Shown: positions 60,611 through 64,000 of the stretch, in pieces | Numbering within the stretch: the stretch's first letter is position 1 | How the letters are laid out: each line of letters begins with the position of its first letter | From: a virus | Direction: 5' to 3' (one strand) | IMG/VR virus record: IMGVR_UViG_3300049215_000529 | Coordinates: 140,191-204,190 of that record | Length of the DNA: 64,000 bases | Translations under genes and position numbers: made by a program | Notes under the pieces: generated by a model | Told to the model about the DNA's origin: nothing | Database searches by the model: none | The model's input: the letters and a program-made list of their open reading frames with translations, nothing else

Positions 60611-60718
60611 CTACTTTAATGATTCATCTTCATCCACTTTCTTGAAAAGCTTTTCAACCTTAAGTTGGACATCAAGAATCTCACGACCAACTGCTCTTTT
60701 AATGCACTTATCACACAT
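60611..60718 (-). CDS. possible small protein (35 aa)
   Basis: MCDKCIKRAVGREILDVQLK.. to TAG. CxxC at the start; preceded by AAGAGTTAAC. One of few TAG-ended frames. The 200-base stretch around it (60530-60734) otherwise shows nothing beyond another short frame (MADLVKKYD..) running into the tRNA. Confidence 0.4.
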   Translation of the reverse strand: MCDKCIKRAVGREILDVQLKVEKLFKKVDEDESLK

Positions 60719-60734
60719 TGTTAACTCTTAATAT

Positions 60735-60822
60735 TGGAGGAAATGGTGGGATTCGAACCCACGGAACCTTTCGGTTCTCTTGTTTAGTAGACAAGCCTTA
60801 TAAACCACTCTAGCACATTTCC
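60735..60822 (-). tRNA. tRNA-Ser-like (anticodon ACT)
   Basis: Acceptor GGAAATG/CATTTCC; anticodon stem CTTGT-CTACTAA-ACAAG, identical stem to the suppressor; anticodon ACT (reads AGT, unusual A34). Long variable arm, discriminator T, encoded CCA. Confidence 0.8.
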
Positions 60823-60825
60823 ACT

Positions 60826-60915
60826 TGGAGGAATGGGAGGGATTCGAACCCTCGGACGTCTTGCGACGCCACAACCTTTCCAGGGTTGCCAGTTAAGCCA
60901 CTCCTGCACCATTCC
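60826..60915 (-). tRNA. tRNA-Ser (anticodon GGA)
   Basis: Acceptor GGAATGG/CCATTCC, loop CTGGAAA, anticodon GGA, long variable arm, discriminator T, encoded CCA. Its 5' 23 bases overlap the HNH gene end. Confidence 0.88.
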
Positions 60916-61378
60916 CTATTCTCCTTAAGTAATGCTCTTCCGCATGACATAAGGGGCATATTAATTCTAGATTATTGATATCGTCCGGACCACCTTTTGA
61001 TTTTTCTATTATATGATGAATGTGTAATATTGGATACTTATTGTATCCGCATCTTTTACATTCATTACCATGTAATGAAATTAGCCTATTTCTAAGAGCT
61101 TCTAAATCTTTTACCTTATCTTTTACTGGTCTACCAAGCTGTTTATATCTCAAACCAATTTTTTGTTTATTGGCACATTTTCGACTACATGTCTTTTTAT
61201 GTTGACGTGACAAAATCATATTGTCACACATAGTACATTTATTAAGCTTCTGTTGCGACTTTCCTTTGCATTCATGTGAACAAAAGATTACTGTCGTTTT
61301 TGCTAACTGAGCAGGTCGTCTATAGATTGGTTTATTGCAAATCGAACCTGGAATATATGCCAAATTCATCTTACTCAT
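60893..61378 (-). CDS. HNH endonuclease between tRNA-Cys and tRNA-Ser
   Basis: 161 residues from MSKMNLAYIP, whose ATG is immediately after the CCA of tRNA-Cys. Cys pairs (CSHECKGK, CTMCDN, CSRKCANK), then CKRCGYNKYPILHIHHIIEK and ICPLCHAEEH. Its stop lies inside tRNA-Ser(GGA). A homing gene fitted exactly into the tRNA array. Confidence 0.85.
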   Translation of the reverse strand: MSKMNLAYIPGSICNKPIYRRPAQLAKTTVIFCSHECKGKSQQKLNKCTMCDNMILSRQHKKTCSRKCANKQKIGLRYKQLGRPVKDKVKDLEALRNRLISLHGNECKRCGYNKYPILHIHHIIEKSKGGPDDINNLELICPLCHAEEHYLRRIGNGAGVA

Positions 61379-61455
61379 TGGAGTCGTAGGCGAGATTCGA
61401 ACTCGCAACCAACAGTTTTGCAGACTGTGCCCAATTCCAATATGGGATCTACGAC
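61379..61455 (-). tRNA. tRNA-Cys (anticodon GCA)
   Basis: Acceptor GTCGTAG/CTACGAC, loop CTGCAAA, anticodon GCA, U73 (normal for Cys), encoded CCA. Confidence 0.9.
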
Positions 61456-61466
61456 TTAGTGTATGT

Positions 61467-61491
61467 ATTATATCGCGATATTGATAGCTTA
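61467..61491 (-). promoter_or_regulatory. tRNA promoter block (TATAAT)
   Basis: Minus strand TATCAATATCGCGATATAAT followed by ACATAC; -10 TATAAT (61467-61472), 11 bases before tRNA-Cys. Confidence 0.55.
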
Positions 61492-61794
61492 AATGAATGC
61501 TTTTAGCTTGATAATTTTAAGCATTTCTTCTTCTGTAACCCACTTATCCACGCCCCAATATAACCATTTGTCAGGAGGACAATTTTCCCATAATTTGGCG
61601 TAAACTCTCGGTTCATCTTCGAGCCATTTGAGTTCTGCCGCACTTATAGCTATGCTATGACCATGAATATCACCATTAGGTGTGAGGAAAACCATTTCAG
61701 GAGTTTCTTCGTCATCCAATTTAAGCTTCCCCGCTCTTTCAAAGAAAGCCCTAATTTTAGGATGCATATCTTCAATTCTGAGATATTTTATCAT
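61489..61794 (-). CDS. hypothetical protein (101 aa)
   Basis: MIKYLRIEDMHPKIRAFF.., with PPDKWLYWGVDKWVTEEEMLK near the end. Not recognised. Four-base overlap with the CYTH gene. Confidence 0.5.
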   Translation of the reverse strand: MIKYLRIEDMHPKIRAFFERAGKLKLDDEETPEMVFLTPNGDIHGHSIAISAAELKWLEDEPRVYAKLWENCPPDKWLYWGVDKWVTEEEMLKIIKLKAFI

Positions 61795-62321
61795 TCCTTG
61801 AGGACTTTATCCGCCAAACTGAAATTGGTAAATCTTTTATCTTTTGTTACTTCCTTCATGACTTTGAGGAACGGAGGTAACTCCACAGTGTCATCCTTGT
61901 CCTTCAATTCAATCTCAAGAATAGCCAAGCCTCTTAGATGTTCTTTGAACAAATCTAACTCAAATATCTGATCATGGTAATTGAAAACGAATCTGGTCTT
62001 ACTTATGGTACACTTGGATGGATTTGATTTCTTCAAGAATTTCTCATATTCTTTTTCGGAAATCTCGTGCTCCGTCTCTTCATGAACTCCGGTATCGCCA
62101 GTCGGCTTCTTCTGATTGAAATGGAAAACCGTATCGGTATCTCCACTCAAACCCTCAACTGTCTTCCTAACACGAGCGGCTGGCTCATCCCCTTTGGGAG
62201 TTAGATAGGTTTGACTGATTCGTTTGACATCCACGATTCCATCAAAAAGTTCGGCTAATGCTGACCACGACTTTGGAAATTTTACTAAGAATTTACGCTC
62301 AATTTCTAGCTTAGTACTCAT
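61791..62321 (-). CDS. CYTH-domain phosphohydrolase
   Basis: 176 residues from MSTKLEIERKF. EIERKFLVKF (about 5-14) is the CYTH signature, then RISQTYLTP, AARVRKTVE and LAILEIELKD. CYTH enzymes hydrolyse triphosphates (inorganic, thiamine) or make cAMP. The ATG overlaps the TGA of the GIY-YIG gene. Confidence 0.88.
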   Translation of the reverse strand: MSTKLEIERKFLVKFPKSWSALAELFDGIVDVKRISQTYLTPKGDEPAARVRKTVEGLSGDTDTVFHFNQKKPTGDTGVHEETEHEISEKEYEKFLKKSNPSKCTISKTRFVFNYHDQIFELDLFKEHLRGLAILEIELKDKDDTVELPPFLKVMKEVTKDKRFTNFSLADKVLKE

Positions 62322-62850
62322 TGCCAAGCCTGATCTTTTACGATCTCAAATATAGTGGAAATTCCTACATCATATTTTTTAGATAACATTGTTATCGCTC
62401 CATATTTTGAGCCAGTCTTAGGGTTTTTGAAATCATTATATTCTGTTCTAATTTGATTAACTTGCCATAGTGTTAAAACAGAATTAGCATTACCGCCACC
62501 CCTACGACTAACGGACATATGCTTTTTAGTTTTAGAAGAATGTTTGGTTCCTTTTCGAGAAAATCCTCCACCTTCTAATGTATTGTAACCATGTTTTATG
62601 CTATCAAACTTATGTATAAAGTAAGTTTCCCAATAATCAGACTTCTCTTGAGTATGACAAATGGTTAGTAGCTCAATCCAAAAATTTTCACTACCATACT
62701 TTTTAAGTGCTCTTCTTAGTTTTATGCAGTGATTATATGTACTAGGCAGCAAGTGGGCGTGCCATCTAACGGCAAGTGAACGCCAAGTTTGTCCAACATA
62801 GACTTTGTTGTTGATAGTATTTTAACCACATAGATAAGACAGAAAGTCAT
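62318..62850 (-). pseudogene. GIY-YIG endonuclease with a homopolymer frameshift
   Basis: ATG 62850 opens MTFCLIYVVK, then the frame breaks at a run of four A. With five A it continues NTINNKVYVGQTWRSLAVRW, giving a normal GIY-YIG start (LIYVVK...KVYVG). The rest (LKKYGSENFWIELL, YWETYFIHKFDS, KHGYNTLEGG) is intact. Homing nuclease, disrupted or mis-sequenced. Confidence 0.72.
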
Positions 62851-62875
62851 ATTTGACTATATAACTTTCGTTCAA

Positions 62876-63199
62876 TCACTCTATTGGCATGGGAATGGTG
62901 GCATTGTGAATTTTGATGCCAAGGGAGGGCAAATGTAACCACGATAGCAGCTGCATCAAGGGGTGACCGACCAAATTGTGGACCGCCCATCGATGACGAA
63001 GGTACTTCATTCGCTTACCTTCCAAAGCCTCTGGGCACAGCCTCATGACCAAATTTAACGCCTCTACCCCACTAACAACCTCGTCTACATGCCCAATTCT
63101 TTTAACCACAACTCTACCTTTAGTAGGTAAATCTTCATAAGAAACTAAGGTAATGTCTTGGCTGTTAACTATATTTCCATTATAATGTACAAAAGTCAT
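62876..63199 (-). CDS. hypothetical protein (107 aa)
   Basis: MTFVHYNGNIVNSQDITLVS.., C-terminus WAVHNLVGHPLMQLLSWL. Not recognised. Four-base overlap with the aldolase-like gene. Confidence 0.5.
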   Translation of the reverse strand: MTFVHYNGNIVNSQDITLVSYEDLPTKGRVVVKRIGHVDEVVSGVEALNLVMRLCPEALEGKRMKYLRHRWAVHNLVGHPLMQLLSWLHLPSLGIKIHNATIPMPIE

Positions 63200-64000
63200 T
63201 TGACTTCCACCACATTACGATTTACTTGGTCAGTAGACTTGGACAGATCAAAATTTCTCTCAATGAAGTCAATTACCTTCTTAGGATCGATGCTATGATT
63301 GAAAACGATGTTTGGTCCATGCTGGTCTAGAAAGACGCATTTGACACCCGGAACCTCTTCCCTAAGACCAATGCTAGTGTTCTTTCCACACTCATGACTA
63401 CCACACTCGAAATACTTCTGTTCCCTAACTGACAGCTTAGCTTCTGGCTTAGGCGGGCAATGGAAGTGAACAATGCAGTCTGTTTCAGGATGATCCTTGA
63501 ATACAATCCTTTGAGACTGTCCACCAACAGATGGCTTGGCTCCATGGGCAATCACCGAATTATCGCCATCAGCTTCACACAAAACCACTCCAACCTTGCT
63601 TAGGTTGTTGAAGTCTGTCTTACGCATAGACGTAATGAACTTAGAGTCACTGACCTTGAATGCGAAGTGACCAACGGTAGATCCATTGAAAGGTTTGTAT
63701 GCTCCCTTGGCAATGCAGTGATCAACAACCGCCTTCAAAGAATGGGGAATGTTGTCCATATCCCATGGAACTAGGTAGCCGGGAACCACAGTAGAGCGAG
63801 TAAACTTAGCATCTGCTCTATGGATTGTCATCTTAGCCAAATTCTCAAGAGCTTCCTTGCGATTAGTGGTAACACAGTAGCGAGCCTGCTCAGGAGTAAT
63901 GATCATGTTGACGCGAGTCTTAGTATCATTAGCCAAAACAAGGTTACAGCTGGAGGATTTGAGCAAGTGCAATCCAGTTAAAAACTGCTCATCTGCTGTA
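63196..64000 (-). CDS. class II aldolase/adducin-like protein with CoaB-like N-terminus (5' partial)
   Basis: The frame is open to the window edge, so the true start is outside. The visible N-terminus (NLVLANDTKTRVNMIITPEQ) resembles the CoaB/phosphopantothenate-type Rossmann segment. The main part is class II aldolase-like: YKPFNGSTVGHFAFKVSDS, QSQRIVFKDHPETDCIVHFHCPP (His metal ligands, split), and VFLDQHGPN. Such proteins cleave or bind sugar phosphates. Exact role unknown. Confidence 0.65.
   Translation of the reverse strand, partial: TADEQFLTGLHLLKSSSCNLVLANDTKTRVNMIITPEQARYCVTTNRKEALENLAKMTIHRADAKFTRSTVVPGYLVPWDMDNIPHSLKAVVDHCIAKGAYKPFNGSTVGHFAFKVSDSKFITSMRKTDFNNLSKVGVVLCEADGDNSVIAHGAKPSVGGQSQRIVFKDHPETDCIVHFHCPPKPEAKLSVREQKYFECGSHECGKNTSIGLREEVPGVKCVFLDQHGPNIVFNHSIDPKKVIDFIERNFDLSKSTDQVNRNVVEVK

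Noticed and set aside
1-64000. CRISPR array
   Set aside because: No regular repeat-spacer pattern seen anywhere; repeated 20-base blocks are tRNA arms or promoters.

Overview
The window looks like part of a very large tailed-phage (jumbo or huge phage) genome. Genes are short and tightly packed, and most lie on the minus strand with ATGA-type stop/start overlaps. I see no ribosomal RNA and no bacterial housekeeping operons. There are seventeen tRNA genes, most with an encoded CCA, and about ten homing-type endonucleases (HNH, GIY-YIG, LAGLIDADG-like), several of them next to tRNAs. Shine-Dalgarno sequences, several sigma70-like promoters, lipoprotein signals, GroES and EF-Ts point to a bacterial, probably Gram-negative, host. 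I recognise no capsid, tail, terminase or polymerase gene, so this is an accessory and auxiliary-metabolism region.

Layout. 0-3.7 kb: broken HNH gene, isocitrate lyase, SLOG protein, small zinc proteins, phosphoesterase. 3.7-8.6 kb: small unknown proteins, NADAR and macrodomain proteins, RlmN/Cfr-like radical SAM enzyme. 8.7-14.9 kb: LAGLIDADG-type endonuclease, WGR-PARP ADP-ribosyltransferase, CCA-type nucleotidyltransferase, adenine methylase plus candidate restriction enzyme, phosphoesterase. 15-25 kb: NAD-dependent DNA ligase, HslV-like protein, SpoT-like hydrolase, mitochondrial-type PheRS, SGNH hydrolase, DUF444 protein, Thg1-like polymerase, PLD-like nuclease, Pth2. 25-33 kb: kelch protein, UvrD-like helicase, DraG-like hydrolase, two DUF6939-like genes (one with an in-frame amber codon), nadV and nadM-Nudix. 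33-39 kb: HNH gene, glycosyltransferase, pyruvyltransferase, paralogous small proteins, RNA ligase. 39-45 kb: TnpB remnant, GroES, histidine phosphatase, 2H phosphoesterase, tRNA-Arg/Gln, EF-Ts. 45-50 kb: tRNA-Gly, tRNA-Val and tRNA-Met genes, kelch protein, RNase HII. 50-56 kb: EamA-like protein, pyruvate-kinase-like protein, VWA protein, J-domain/Ser-Thr kinase fusion, ATP-grasp, fatty-acid-hydroxylase-like protein. 56-64 kb: endonucleases, tRNA-Trp, an amber-suppressor tRNA, five further Ser/Cys tRNAs, a second DraG-like hydrolase, a CYTH protein and a partial class II aldolase-like gene.

Togetherness. Four themes stand out. (1) NAD+/ADP-ribose: synthesis from nicotinamide (NadV, NadM), an ADP-ribose writer (PARP), possible erasers (macrodomain, NADAR, two DraG), and NAD use by the ligase. 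(2) Takeover or repair of translation: tRNAs, PheRS, EF-Ts, Pth2, Thg1-like, RNA ligase, RlmN-like, SpoT-like. (3) Amber recoding: a Ser-type tRNA with anticodon CTA, rare TAG stops, and a TAG inside a gene that is otherwise continuous. (4) Central carbon: isocitrate lyase, a pyruvate-kinase-like protein and an aldolase-like protein. Several genes are broken by single-base indels in homopolymer runs, so some frameshifts may be sequencing errors.
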